Shown here: piece by piece, positions 42,202 through 51,623 of the stretch | Layout of the letters: every line of letters starts with the position of its first letter | Position numbering within the stretch: position 1 is the stretch's first letter | Source of the DNA: Lachnospiraceae bacterium | Lineage (GTDB): Bacteria > Bacillota > Clostridia > Lachnospirales > Lachnospiraceae | DNA: 53,196 nucleotides | Assembly (NCBI GenBank): GCA_015057615.1 | Contig: SVEA01000126.1 | Span: 1-53,196, forward strand | Reading direction: 5' to 3' | The notes under the pieces: generated by a model | What the model was told of the DNA's origin: nothing | Databases searched by the model: none | The model's input: only the letters and a program-made list of their open reading frames with translations | Translations under genes and position numbers: made by a program

Positions 42202-43458
42202 TTATTTTCTTCGAACATGACTTATTACAAATCTGCTTTTCGGTAATGTTGGAATTCTCCTTAAGCTGTATTTCATATTCTGCCTCGGAACTTTATAATC
42301 GATCTTTCCTGCAAGATAAAGAAAGCTTTCCTTCATAACTTCAACCGTTACCATCTCACCTGCACACCGGTGTCCCTTCGACGCATTACCACCGCCTTGC
42401 GGTATGAATTCATAGGGTCCCTCCATATGATCAGAAAATCGTTCCGGATAGAATGCATTCGGCCAGTCCCAGATTCTTGGATCGTGATCAATTCCATATA
42501 CATCAAGGAGTACCAGAGTCCCTTTCTTAAATAAATGGTTCTTCCAGAAAAAGCTCTCCTTCACTAGTGCACCAACAAAGGGGGTAAATGGATAATAACG
42601 CCGGACTTCCTGAACAAACATATCCGTATACCGCTCATCCCTTAACTTCAGCTTTTTACGGCACACCGGATGCTTATACATGGCATGAGCCCCAAACGTA
42701 ACATACGTGGCAATCGCTGCTATCGGTCTTATAATATTAATCAATTCAACAGTGGCAATTTGCAAGTCAAGCAGTCCCCCGGTTAGATTATACTGCCATG
42801 CGATAGTATAAGCCGCACTCCCGATTCTTGGACGAAGCTTATAGGAGCGTATTTGTTCAATTATATTTCTAATCCAGGCTTCCGTTCTCTTACGGGCGCA
42901 TCTTCCCTCCCAGTAGCGCGGCCCAATTGCGCCAAAACCGTCTATCATCTTGCCTAAGTCATCCGCACGAAGTTTTACTTCACTCTTTTTTAGCGGTACT
43001 CCAGCCCATTTGCAGGCGACCTTACATAGGAGCTCCTGTACCTCATCAAAGAGTATGATTTGCTCCTTCTGCTCCCATCTTCTGCTGCTTATCTCCCACT
43101 GCTTTAGCAATATTTTTTTTAGCAATTCCATATTGGTGGGATTCATGATCGATAAAAACATCATCTTTCTCTGACGGTGCTCTACTCCGTCCAGACCCTG
43201 AACCCCATTCTCACCGGTTAATGTCTTTTGAACCCGCTTTGGCATAGCATCTTTCCTTTCGAAAAAACGCTCATCGTAGAATACCTCTGCTGCCTCTGGT
43301 CCTCTGATGCAGGTCGCCTTTTTCCCCATAATCCGAGTCTCAATTATATCCGTTCCTGATTTACGCCCCTGGTTACCAATGAATTTATATCCTTCCCATA
43401 ACAGCATTGGACTGCTTTCCAAATATTTCATACACTTTATTTGATTATTTTTCTTCAT
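42202..43458 (-). CDS. Cytochrome P450 of the CYP152 peroxygenase type
   Basis: The 418-residue protein has the heme-ligand region FIPQGGGNASKGHRCAGEMV with the proximal Cys at residue 365. It also has an Arg-Pro pair (IIRPIAAIATYV, R244-P245) where ordinary P450s have the acid-alcohol pair. That Arg-Pro and the GHRCAGE motif are marks of CYP152 fatty-acid peroxygenases (BSbeta/CypC), which use H2O2 instead of O2 and a reductase and hydroxylate or decarboxylate fatty acids. There is no membrane anchor and no redox partner gene nearby. AGGAGAG precedes the ATG. A hydrogen-peroxide-driven P450 is notable in a likely anaerobe. Confidence 0.9.
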   Translation of the reverse strand: MKKNNQIKCMKYLESSPMLLWEGYKFIGNQGRKSGTDIIETRIMGKKATCIRGPEAAEVFYDERFFERKDAMPKRVQKTLTGENGVQGLDGVEHRQRKMMFLSIMNPTNMELLKKILLKQWEISSRRWEQKEQIILFDEVQELLCKVACKWAGVPLKKSEVKLRADDLGKMIDGFGAIGPRYWEGRCARKRTEAWIRNIIEQIRSYKLRPRIGSAAYTIAWQYNLTGGLLDLQIATVELINIIRPIAAIATYVTFGAHAMYKHPVCRKKLKLRDERYTDMFVQEVRRYYPFTPFVGALVKESFFWKNHLFKKGTLVLLDVYGIDHDPRIWDWPNAFYPERFSDHMEGPYEFIPQGGGNASKGHRCAGEMVTVEVMKESFLYLAGKIDYKVPRQNMKYSLRRIPTLPKSRFVISHVRRK

Positions 43459-43684
43459 ATGACGCTCTCCTGATTTTATAGATATCGCTGATTTCTCTCT
43501 GCTACTATTATGGATTTATAGATACGTTTATATTCGATAGTGGATCGATAAATTGGGATAAATTATAGATTTTTTCTTTCCCATTGCTTTTTATGTATCT
43601 GGTATAATATAATTAAGAAAACAGAAGATTGCGTTTTTGAGCCCATTAAATAATAATAAAATGTGATTTTATTAAGCAGAAGGA

Positions 43685-43904
43685 TAAGTTTCGTTACTGT
43701 TCACACCCCTACAAAGTCTATAATATGATTTCGACAAATGATATCTGATAAGGAGTATTTGCATTCGTCGGTACTTTGGCTCCGTATTTTGGAGCCTTAT
43801 GTACCGCTACGTAATGCAACTAAGCGGAAGCGTCTCCGAATCAGATACATTTGTCGAAATCATAACATGGTATACATGTTGGGTGTGAATAGTAACTAAG
43901 TTTC
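43685..43904. repeat. Palindromic element C, copy C2, with 8-bp direct repeats
   Basis: The 204-bp body (43693-43896) starts GTTACTGTTCACACC and ends GGTGTGAATAGTAAC, and matches copy C1 at 34919 almost throughout. TAAGTTTC lies directly before (43685-43692) and directly after it (43897-43904), an exact 8-bp repeat as left by transposition. Confidence 0.88.
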
Positions 43905-43968
43905 ATAAGTCATATGAAAACCATGAGCATGAAAACAATCTCATATCAAAGTCTTAAGATGACTTATG
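43904..43968. repeat. Small inverted repeat next to element C2
   Basis: CATAAGTCAT (43904) and ATGACTTATG (43959) are exact inverted repeats 45 bases apart, directly behind element C2 and in the leader of the 44021 gene. Confidence 0.5.
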
Positions 43969-44020
43969 ACACTCTCTTATCACAGAATGCACTTATAACA
44001 TCTATAGAAAGGAAAGTCTT

Positions 44021-44260
44021 ATGAAAAAAATCAAACGTATTTCTGCCATTATCGGTGTCATCTTGATTGCCTCCATGTATCTTATATCATTGTTATCCGC
44101 CTTTTTTGCAACCGAAAAAACGCCCGGACTTTTTTTAGCGAGTATTTTCAGCACCGTTGTTATACCGATCATGATTTACGGCTTTATTGCTACTTATAAA
44201 TGGGTACATCGAAATGATCCAGACGTTTCTAAGGAGACCGATAAACCTGACAATATATAG
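44021..44260 (+). CDS. Small membrane protein of unknown function
   Basis: The 79-residue protein has two transmembrane helices (SAIIGVILIASMYLISLLSA and FLASIFSTVVIPIMIYGFIA) and a charged C-terminal tail (VHRNDPDVSKETDKPDNI), probably cytoplasmic. GAAAGGAAAG lies before the ATG. No family name can be given. No terminator hairpin directly follows. Confidence 0.75.
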   Translation: MKKIKRISAIIGVILIASMYLISLLSAFFATEKTPGLFLASIFSTVVIPIMIYGFIATYKWVHRNDPDVSKETDKPDNI

Positions 44261-44365
44261 AACCCCTGCCAGGGAAAAGTTCGATTAACGTAAAATGTTC
44301 TGTAAACAAGATGAAATTGGCAGGCCAACCTTCTTGCCATGATTTGAGCAGGAAATGTAAAAGAA

Positions 44366-44395
44366 AGGAGGCTGTATCTGTATATTAAGCCTCCT
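44366..44395 (-). terminator. Terminator of rarA, overlapping its stop codon
   Basis: AGGAGGCT (44366) pairs with AGCCTCCT (44388); on the minus strand CTTTCTTTTAC follows. The gene's last codons form one arm. Confidence 0.75.
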
Positions 44396-45707
44396 CTTTT
44401 ATTTTTTTAAAATACTCCTGTATCTTCTTCTCATATCCGCTGTCGGAGGGAACATAGAACGTTCTATCTTTGATTTCCTCCGGAAGGTACTGCTGCTTAA
44501 CATAGTGATTCTTATAATCATGCGCATACTTATAGCCGATGCCATGCCCCAATTGTGCTGCCCCTTTATAATGGGCATCCATCAGATGGGAAGGAATTGT
44601 CGCTGTCTTCTCCTTTGCCACGACCTCCATGGCATCATCAATGGCACAGATGGCAGAATTGCTCTTCGGCGCACAGGCCACGTAAGCAGCCGCCTGCGCA
44701 AGGACAATTCTTGCTTCGGGCATTCCCAGCCGCTCCACAGCCAGAGCTGCATTCGTTGCTACCACCAGAGCATTCGGATCGGCATTGGATACATCCTCCG
44801 CCGCACAAATCATAATTCTACGTGCGATGAATGCGACCTCTTCGCCGGCGTACAGCATTCTCGCAAGGTAGTAGATTGCCGCATCTGGATCGGATCCCCG
44901 CATACTTTTGATAAAGGCAGAAATCGTATCGTAATGATTATCTCCTCCCTTATCATATTTCAAAACTCTCTTTTGAATACATTCGGATGCAACGCCGAGA
45001 GTAATATGAATGAGGCCGTCCTCCGCCCGCTCCGTCGTCAGCACACCAAGCTCAATCGCATTTAATGCCGATCTTGCATCCCCGTTGGCAATGTCCGCCA
45101 GAAATTCCAATGCATCCTCCTCGATGACAGCCTTATACACACCCAGTCCTTTTTCTCTATCATTAAGGGCGCGAAGAATCAAGGTTTTAATATCCTCTTT
45201 GCCCAAAGGCTTTAATTCAAAGATAATGGAGCGGGAAATCAGAGCGGAATTCACCTCAAAATAGGGATTTTCCGTCGTTGCACCAATTAGTATCACGGTG
45301 CCGTCCTCGACAAACGGCAGCAAATAATCCTGCTGTCCTTTATTAAAACGATGGATTTCATCGATAAAAAGAATGGTTTTCTTTCCATACATCCCCAGAT
45401 TATTTTTCGCCTCTTCGATTACGGCTTCCATATCCTTTTTCCCCGCAACCGTAGCATTTATCTGCGTAAAAAGAGCACTGGTCGTATTCGCAATCACTTT
45501 GGCAAGCGTTGTTTTTCCCGTGCCGGGAGGACCATAGAAAATGATAGAGCTTAATTTATCCGCCTTAATAGCACGATAAAGTAATTTATCCTTCCCAATC
45601 ATATGCCCCTGTCCCACAACATCCTCCAAGGAATCCGGACGCATCCTGGAAGCTAAGGGAGCTTCCTTCTTCATCGTATTATTTCTCATATAATCAAACA
45701 AATCCAT
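44385..45707 (-). CDS. rarA: Replication-associated recombination protein A (AAA+ ATPase)
   Basis: The 440-residue protein has Walker A GPPGTGKTTLAKVIANTT, Walker B KTILFIDEIHRFNKGQQDYL, sensor 1 VILIGATTENPYF and the C-terminal MgsA/RarA tetramerisation domain (FIKSMRGSDPDAAIYYLARM, AMEVVAKEKTATIPSHLMDA, LGHGIGYKYAHDYKNHYV). RarA is related to clamp-loader subunits and acts at stalled replication forks. GGAGG precedes the ATG. Element A3 begins 24 bases upstream of the start codon, so any promoter must lie in or beyond it. Confidence 0.97.
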   Translation of the reverse strand: MDLFDYMRNNTMKKEAPLASRMRPDSLEDVVGQGHMIGKDKLLYRAIKADKLSSIIFYGPPGTGKTTLAKVIANTTSALFTQINATVAGKKDMEAVIEEAKNNLGMYGKKTILFIDEIHRFNKGQQDYLLPFVEDGTVILIGATTENPYFEVNSALISRSIIFELKPLGKEDIKTLILRALNDREKGLGVYKAVIEEDALEFLADIANGDARSALNAIELGVLTTERAEDGLIHITLGVASECIQKRVLKYDKGGDNHYDTISAFIKSMRGSDPDAAIYYLARMLYAGEEVAFIARRIMICAAEDVSNADPNALVVATNAALAVERLGMPEARIVLAQAAAYVACAPKSNSAICAIDDAMEVVAKEKTATIPSHLMDAHYKGAAQLGHGIGYKYAHDYKNHYVKQQYLPEEIKDRTFYVPSDSGYEKKIQEYFKKIKEEA

Positions 45708-45730
45708 ACCAACACCTCCGTAGGAAAAGA

Positions 45731-46026
45731 TGATTCAAGTGTCAAAAGCCGATTTATAAAACTAACTTCATCAATTTGTACTATTTATACATTGATAAGT
45801 AATAGGATACATATTTCATTCGCAATACGTTTTTCCACAAAGCGCTGTACAATGTAGCGCTTAGATTGAAGTACGTAATGGTACATAAGACTACAAAATA
45901 CGTGGTCTAAATACCAACGACTGCAAACAGCTGCGCATAAAATATTGTTTCTTATTACTAGGTTTTTTCTTGATTGTGCAAATTGAAGAAGACGATTTGC
46001 TAGGAAAGCTTTTAACACTCATATCA
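45731..46026. repeat. Palindromic element A, copy A3
   Basis: Ends TGATTCAAGTGTCAAAAGC and GCTTTTAACACTCATATCA; 296 bp, with the central hairpin GACTACAAAATACGTGGTC and the same inner blocks as A1. It separates the divergent rarA and DUF4250 genes and must hold or sit beside their promoters. Confidence 0.8.
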
Positions 46027-46161
46027 AGATCGTTTTACAAAACCGGTAAAATCGTGCATAATAAGAAAGCAACCCTGAAACCTCTCACCCGAGAGTTCGC
46101 GTCCGTGCGGCATTCGCAAGCCTCGGAAGATGTAAAAAGCCGCGCAGAAATGAGGAAATCT

Positions 46162-46344
46162 ATGAATATACCAAAGGACCCAGTAATCCTGCTAAGCTTT
46201 GTTAACACAAAATTAAGAGATGAGTACCCTTCCTTAGACGATTTATGCCTAAGTTTAAATATTGACCGGACACAGCTTGAAGCCACGCTTTCCACGATTG
46301 CCTATACCTATAACCCGGAAACGAATCATTTTATTTCAGTTTAA
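46162..46344 (+). CDS. DUF4250 family small protein
   Basis: The 60-residue protein (MNIPKDPVILLSFVNTKLRD... to ...AYTYNPETNHFISV) has the pattern of DUF4250: a short all-helical protein with a helix-turn-helix-like LDDLCLSLNIDRTQLEATLS. The ATG at 46162 follows GAGGA with 5-base spacing. The open frame extends upstream into element A3, but that part is not protein-like. Function unknown. Confidence 0.85.
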   Translation: MNIPKDPVILLSFVNTKLRDEYPSLDDLCLSLNIDRTQLEATLSTIAYTYNPETNHFISV

Positions 46345-46398
46345 TCACCGGGTGGCAGATCATTATCCGGTAGCGAATGTACACCGGATACCGGATAT

Positions 46399-46893
46399 TC
46401 ACTGGGAACCGGCTCTCTCCTGATTATTTTTTATACGCTCTATTAAAATTAATAGGAAATAAAACAGGAAGGCACCGGTAACTGCTCCGGCTGTATCAAT
46501 CATAACATCCTTTAATTCTCCGCTCCTGCCCGGAACAAATAACTGGTGAAATTCGTCGGAAGCCGCATAGAGGGCGGAAAATAAAATCGGCAGAAATACA
46601 TACCGGCTTCCCTTCCTTTTTGTGATCCAGTAATGAAATTCAAATGCAAAGGCTAATGCGGCATATTCCATGAAATGTGCTGTTTTTCTTACGATATGAT
46701 CTACGGAATTAAGGATACCATCCCGGTCTTCTTGCACCAGCGTAGGATCAATGAAATTCTCCGCAATATTTAAAACTGCATTTGCGATCGTCCTGCTGCT
46801 TTCGGCAGAATTAACCGCCGGCTTCGCAGAAAACAAAAAAATAATGATCATTATGATCGCTGCCGGCAGCCACGATAATTTTCTTATTGTCAT
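46399..46893 (-). CDS. VanZ-like family membrane protein
   Basis: The 164-residue protein has four hydrophobic helices and the VanZ pattern: IIFLFSAKPAVNSAESSRT near the N-terminus, VRKTAHFMEYAALAFAFEFH, FSALYAASDEFHQLFVPGRS and DVMIDTAGAVTGAFLFYFLL. VanZ-like proteins are linked to glycopeptide tolerance or phosphate-polymer handling in the envelope, but most members are uncharacterised, so no resistance is implied. The gene stands alone. The ribosome binding site is weak (AGGAAAACGC). Confidence 0.92.
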   Translation of the reverse strand: MTIRKLSWLPAAIIMIIIFLFSAKPAVNSAESSRTIANAVLNIAENFIDPTLVQEDRDGILNSVDHIVRKTAHFMEYAALAFAFEFHYWITKRKGSRYVFLPILFSALYAASDEFHQLFVPGRSGELKDVMIDTAGAVTGAFLFYFLLILIERIKNNQERAGSQ

Positions 46894-47060
46894 AATTTAT
46901 AGCCAGCGTTTTCCTCAGCAAAAAGGGAAATTCGCTTTTCTCCTTGATTCAAAATATATAAACATTTGATACCTTACTAATAATAACATTTGAAGGATAA
47001 AATAGCAACTGTTTAGAACAACTGTTTTGTTGCGGCGGCACCCATCGCTTGCTATAATTA

Positions 47061-47367
47061 GATATAATATAAATCAACTTCACCAATTTGCACCTTTTAT
47101 GCATTGATAAGTAATTTGAATCATATTTCCTTCACAACACATTGTTCCCAAGGTGCTGCATACAATGCAGTGCAAAGCATTGCAAAAAACGCAATACTTG
47201 GATTGAAGTACGTAATGGTAATATAAGACCACAAAATACGTGGTCTAAATATCAACGACTTTAAACAGTTACGCATTAAAATACGTTTCAAATTACTTGG
47301 TTTTTCTTTGATATGTGCAAATTTAAAAAGACGATTTGATTAGGAATGCTTAGGATACTCATATCAA
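47061..47367. repeat. Palindromic element A, copy A4 (left end eroded)
   Basis: The right end ATACTCATATCA and all inner blocks (CAATTTGCACC, GCATTGCAAAAAACGCAATA, GACCACAAAATACGTGGTC) match A1 and A3. The left ~25 bases with the GTCAAAAGC end are missing or too changed to see. Confidence 0.75.
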
Positions 47368-47432
47368 AGTAAGATGGCTTTGGCACTCATTTCACAATTA
47401 AAATACAGAGTTTCAGAAAGGAGTTTCATCGG

Positions 47433-48083
47433 ATGGTGGAAGCATATAAGACAATATTGGAGGGCGGTTCCGGTGAAATCGTCATGAAAAAATCAAGATT
47501 TATAGCAACCGTTCATCCGGTTGAGACCGAGGAAGCCGCACTTGAATTCATTGATGCCATGAAAAAGAAGTATTGGGATGCCACGCATAATTGCTCTGCC
47601 TATATCATAGGAACAAAGAATTCCATTATGCATTGCTCGGATGACGGAGAGCCCAGTAAGACTGCTGGAAGACCGATGCTTGATATCCTGATTAATCATG
47701 AGCTTACGAATCTTGTCGTCGTGGTAACCCGCTATTTTGGAGGAACGCTCTTGGGAACCGGAGGATTAGTTAAAGCATACCAGTCTGCTGCTATCGAGGG
47801 CTTAAGTCAAAGCAAAGTAATTACGAAGCAGCTCGGCAGCCGTATTCAGATTGTGACTGATTACAATTATATCGGTAAGATTCAATATTATCTTGCGCAG
47901 GCTAATATCCCGACGCTATCCTCCGAATATCTGGATGTCGTCAAGCTCAATGTCCTCGTACCGCCCAGTCTGTCAAAGAAATTAAGTCAAAAAATCGCAG
48001 AGCTTACCAACGGTTCCGCGGCCTTGGAAGATAACGGATCGGTATATTATGCCTTGCTTGGTGACGAAGTCCGCCTATTCTAG
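47433..48083 (+). CDS. YigZ/IMPACT family protein
   Basis: The 216-residue protein has the UPF0029/Impact N-terminal domain (residues 10-125: KSRFIATVHPVETEEAALEF, ATHNCSAYIIG, CSDDGEPSKTAGRPMLDIL, VVVVTRYFGGTLLGTGGLVK) and a C-terminal DUF1949 domain (about 145-205). The bacterial members may act in translation or RNA handling; the function is not settled. GAAAGGAG precedes the ATG. Confidence 0.95.
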   Translation: MVEAYKTILEGGSGEIVMKKSRFIATVHPVETEEAALEFIDAMKKKYWDATHNCSAYIIGTKNSIMHCSDDGEPSKTAGRPMLDILINHELTNLVVVVTRYFGGTLLGTGGLVKAYQSAAIEGLSQSKVITKQLGSRIQIVTDYNYIGKIQYYLAQANIPTLSSEYLDVVKLNVLVPPSLSKKLSQKIAELTNGSAALEDNGSVYYALLGDEVRLF

Positions 48084-48143
48084 TCAAAGGCAAAGGTCAA
48101 AATCAACTTACCTAATAGACTACTTAATTGGCTTATCTAAAAT

Positions 48144-48187
48144 TGGCAAAAACAGACTGCTGCATTTTTACTATGCAGCAGTCTGTT
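48144..48187 (-). terminator. Strong terminator of the DUF6514-like gene
   Basis: Perfect 14-base arms AACAGACTGCTGCA/TGCAGCAGTCTGTT; the minus strand continues TTTTGCC. It can also stop transcripts coming from yigZ. Confidence 0.8.
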
Positions 48188-48227
48188 CCAAATATTATCT
48201 GAAATATCTAATTATTAACAGTTTACT

Positions 48228-48524
48228 TCATAATAAAACACCTTGTGTAACAAAATCATCTACAATCTCCACTAAATGTATGGGTGTAACTTCATACTGG
48301 AATAGCTTTTTTATCATGGACATTACCCTCTCCTTTGAATAGGAAATGCCACAAACCTCTTCAGTTTCCTCCAGATTTTCAAAATGTTTTGTAATTCGTA
48401 TTCCATAATAGGGTACCGGTTGTCCTGCTTGAGCATAATCCGCTGTCAGACAGTAATCAAGTTGCATTTTTCTCTCATCCTCTAAACAAACCTCATTGCT
48501 AAATAGTAGCTGTAACTGCTTCAT
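48228..48524 (-). CDS. Small conserved protein, DUF6514-like
   Basis: The 98-residue protein (MKQLQLLFSNEVCLEDERKM... ending YEVTPIHLVEIVDDFVTQGVLL) has the pattern I associate with DUF6514: an N-terminal strand region, YYGIRITKHFENLEETEEVC in the middle, and a C-terminal V-x-P-x-H-L-x-E-I-V-x-D-F helix. The function is unknown. AGGGGG precedes the ATG, and a strong terminator lies 41 bases beyond the stop. Confidence 0.75.
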   Translation of the reverse strand: MKQLQLLFSNEVCLEDERKMQLDYCLTADYAQAGQPVPYYGIRITKHFENLEETEEVCGISYSKERVMSMIKKLFQYEVTPIHLVEIVDDFVTQGVLL

Positions 48525-48876
48525 TTCTCTATTACCCCCTTAAGTATAATAAAAACTGAAAATAACTGACAAAATACATTATACACAGAAAATAACAAGA
48601 AATAAAGTGTAATACAGCGCATCAAACTATCGAGTTCGTTATATTTCGACAAATATTCATAAATTGTGTATTATCTCATGTCGTTTCCGGTTTTTGTATG
48701 CCTTATCATGTAGACTAATTACTAATTACAGAATTCTTGGTGTGCATTTTCCTACCCGCCGATTGCATTAATATTCCACATTATGGTTAAAATTAAGGAA
48801 GGTATTTTTATCTTTATTTCATAGCTTGTATTTGATATAATAAGGGAGCATGATATATGCGAATGGAGGTTATACC
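48525..48876. other. Divergent promoter region of the DUF6514-like gene and the penicillin-binding protein
   Basis: AT-rich sequence, no gene. TTGTAT..TATAAT-like sequence near 48826-48843 may be the promoter of the penicillin-binding protein; spacing is poor, so this is tentative. Confidence 0.3.
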
Positions 48877-51618
48877 ATGAATTATAGCAAAAAAGGAATC
48901 GATAATAAACAGCATAATATAAAGTCTACTTCAAAACGTCTGGTATCAAAAACCAGAATATCACTTTTCCGGTTTTTAATTGCGTTCGTTGTCTTTCTGG
49001 CAATCGTTGGCGTATTTACCGGATTAGGTCTAGTGAAGGGACTGATTGACAGCGCTCCTGACATTTCACAGATCGATGTTATCCCTACCGGTTACACTAC
49101 CACCGTTTACGACCGGGAAGGAAATGACATTGAGCATTTAATCGGCGCACATTCCAACCGTGTCTACGTCGGCATGGATCAAATTCCGGAATATGTTCAA
49201 AAGGCTTTCGTTGCAATTGAAGATGAGCGTTTCTACGAGCATGACGGAATTGATGTAAGAGGTATTATACGTGCCGCTGTGAATGGTTTGACAACGGGAA
49301 AATTCAACCAGGGTGCCAGTACCATTACCCAGCAGCTTCTTAAGAATCAGATTTTCGGAGGCGGAAGGGAAAAAACCTTCATGGATCGTGCGGAACGTAA
49401 GATACAGGAGCAATACCTTGCGATCCAATTAGAAGATAAGCTGGATAAGGACACGATACTGGAGTATTATCTTAATACCATCAACTTAGGATCCGGAACC
49501 TATGGTGTACAGACGGCATCCAAACGTTATTTTAATAAAAATGTCAGTGAACTAAATCTTTCGGAAGCAGCTTGTATTGCAGCAATTGCGCAGCTGCCGG
49601 TATACCATAATCCAATTACCCACCCGGATTATAATGCAGCACGTCGTAAAAACGTCTTGGACAAAATGCTGGAGTTTAAGTATTGTACCCAGCAGGAATA
49701 TGACGAAGCAATCGCAGATGACGTCTATTCCCGTATTCAATCCGTCAATGAAGAAATGGATACGACTTCCTATTATAGCTATTTTGTAGATGAGTTAATC
49801 GACCAGATCATGAAAGATCTTCAGACGGAGCTTGGCTATACCCAGACGCAGGCTTCTAACCTAATCTACAGCGGCGGCCTTTCCATTTATACAACACAGG
49901 ACTCCACCGTCCAGGGAATTATCGATGATATTTACGCAGACGAATCCTACTTTCCTGCAATGGGCACCTCCTACTGGGAATTAACCTATGCTCTATCCAT
50001 TCAAAAGGGGGATGCGGAAGGTACCGTGATTCACTATCATGGCGATGATCTGGTAAAGTTCTATAAAGATTTTAAAGATCCGAAGGGCTACTATGTGGAT
50101 GAGGGTTCCAGTAAGTTCTCCTTACTTTTTACGAATAAGGAAGATATGCTGGAAAAAATAGATGCTTTCCGCGAGGCAATGGTTGAGGAAGGCGATACCA
50201 TCCTGGGCAACGAGAAGATCACCATGACCATACAGCCGCAATCCTCCTTCGTTGTTATGGATCAGCACATCGGTCATGTGGTTGCGATCATCGGCGGGCG
50301 GGGAGAGAAGGAAGGTAACCGTACCTTAAACCGTGCAACAGATACGGTAAGGCAGCCGGGTTCTACCTTCAAGGTATTGTCCACTTATCTGCCGGCACTA
50401 GATACAGGTAAATTCACCTTAGCAAGCCCCATGGACGATTCCGGTCCTTACTACTATCCGGGAACGAAAACAGAGGTTAATAACTGGACCTCCTCGAAGA
50501 AGTACGAAGGATTGACGCCTCTTCGAAGAGCAATCTATAACTCAATGAATATTATTACGGTAAAAACGTTAAATGAGGTAACTCCTCAGCTTTCCTATGA
50601 CAACTATCTTTTGAAATTAGGCTTCACCTCTTTGGTAGATTCCCGTGTGGAAGAGGATGGCAGGGTATTCAGCGACATCAAGCTTCCCATGGCTCTCGGC
50701 GGACTGACGGATGGTGTAAGTAATCTGGAATTAACTGCTGCCTATGCGGCGATCGCCAATAGCGGTGTTTATACAAAACCGGTCTTCTATACAAAAGTTC
50801 TTGATCACGATGGGAAGGTTCTGCTGGAAAACACTCCAAAGACGGAACAGGTAATGAAGGAATCCACCGCATTTCTGCTGACCAATGCGATGGAGGATGT
50901 TGTTAAAAAAGGTACCGGTAAGAGCTATAAGCTTACGACAATCAATATGCCGATTGCAGGTAAGACCGGATCTACCTCCGATTATAACGATTTGTGGTTC
51001 AGCGGCTATTCTCCTTACTATACCGCAACCATCTGGTCCGGATTTGATAACAACCGTCCGCAGAGAGAGCGCAACTATCAGAAGAAATTATGGCGTACAA
51101 TCATGGAACGAATTCATACGGAGCTTAATCTGGAGACCAAGTCCTTTTCGATACCGGACTCCATTGTTACCGCAAAGGTATGCTCTAAATCCGGTAAACT
51201 TGCTGTACCAGGCTTATGCGACCACTATCTCGGCGGCAGTACCGTATATACCGAATATTTTGCAAAAGGTACAGAGCCGACTGAAAAATGTGATATTCAT
51301 GTAAAAGCAACCATTTGTACTGAATCAAACGCTTTAGCAACCGAATATTGCCCTATCGGCAAGCAGAAAGAATCGGTTTACTTAAATAAATCAGAGACAG
51401 GAAAAACAGCAGATTCCCAGTATCTTCTGCCATCAAAAAGCTGTAACATACACAAAGCAGGCAGCTCATCGATTTTCGATGATGATTCCCTGTATGAAGA
51501 TGACCCGCTCTATGAGGATGAACCATACGATAACGATGATCCGAATTCGGAGGATAATTCTTATCCCCCGGATGATTCTCAAATCAATGATTTCTATTCC
51601 TACTTTAATCATTGGTAA
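48877..51618 (+). CDS. Class A penicillin-binding protein (PBP1a-like)
   Basis: The 913-residue protein has one membrane anchor (about residues 28-54), a GT51 glycosyltransferase domain (about 80-260: FVAIEDERFYEHDGIDVRGI, GASTITQQLLKNQIF) and a transpeptidase domain (about 450-745) with SxxK in RQPGSTFKVLSTY, SxN in YNSMNIITVKT and KTG in AGKTGSTSDYND. The C-terminal tail is Cys-containing (KAVCSKSGKL-like block, CDHYLG) and ends in a very acidic stretch (DDDSLYEDDPLYEDEPYDND). It polymerises and cross-links peptidoglycan outside the membrane. The ATG at 48877 follows GGAGG; an earlier in-frame ATG at 48850 would include that site. Confidence 0.95.
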   Translation: MNYSKKGIDNKQHNIKSTSKRLVSKTRISLFRFLIAFVVFLAIVGVFTGLGLVKGLIDSAPDISQIDVIPTGYTTTVYDREGNDIEHLIGAHSNRVYVGMDQIPEYVQKAFVAIEDERFYEHDGIDVRGIIRAAVNGLTTGKFNQGASTITQQLLKNQIFGGGREKTFMDRAERKIQEQYLAIQLEDKLDKDTILEYYLNTINLGSGTYGVQTASKRYFNKNVSELNLSEAACIAAIAQLPVYHNPITHPDYNAARRKNVLDKMLEFKYCTQQEYDEAIADDVYSRIQSVNEEMDTTSYYSYFVDELIDQIMKDLQTELGYTQTQASNLIYSGGLSIYTTQDSTVQGIIDDIYADESYFPAMGTSYWELTYALSIQKGDAEGTVIHYHGDDLVKFYKDFKDPKGYYVDEGSSKFSLLFTNKEDMLEKIDAFREAMVEEGDTILGNEKITMTIQPQSSFVVMDQHIGHVVAIIGGRGEKEGNRTLNRATDTVRQPGSTFKVLSTYLPALDTGKFTLASPMDDSGPYYYPGTKTEVNNWTSSKKYEGLTPLRRAIYNSMNIITVKTLNEVTPQLSYDNYLLKLGFTSLVDSRVEEDGRVFSDIKLPMALGGLTDGVSNLELTAAYAAIANSGVYTKPVFYTKVLDHDGKVLLENTPKTEQVMKESTAFLLTNAMEDVVKKGTGKSYKLTTINMPIAGKTGSTSDYNDLWFSGYSPYYTATIWSGFDNNRPQRERNYQKKLWRTIMERIHTELNLETKSFSIPDSIVTAKVCSKSGKLAVPGLCDHYLGGSTVYTEYFAKGTEPTEKCDIHVKATICTESNALATEYCPIGKQKESVYLNKSETGKTADSQYLLPSKSCNIHKAGSSSIFDDDSLYEDDPLYEDEPYDNDDPNSEDNSYPPDDSQINDFYSYFNHW

Positions 51619-51623
51619 ATCGA

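Noticed and set aside
45970-46161. Long upstream frame of the DUF4250 gene
   Set aside because: It is formed by element A3 and adjoining non-coding sequence; the family begins at 46162 with GAGGA upstream.
48850-48876. Earlier start of the penicillin-binding protein
   Set aside because: The GGAGG site would lie inside the coding sequence; 48877 is at the correct distance.
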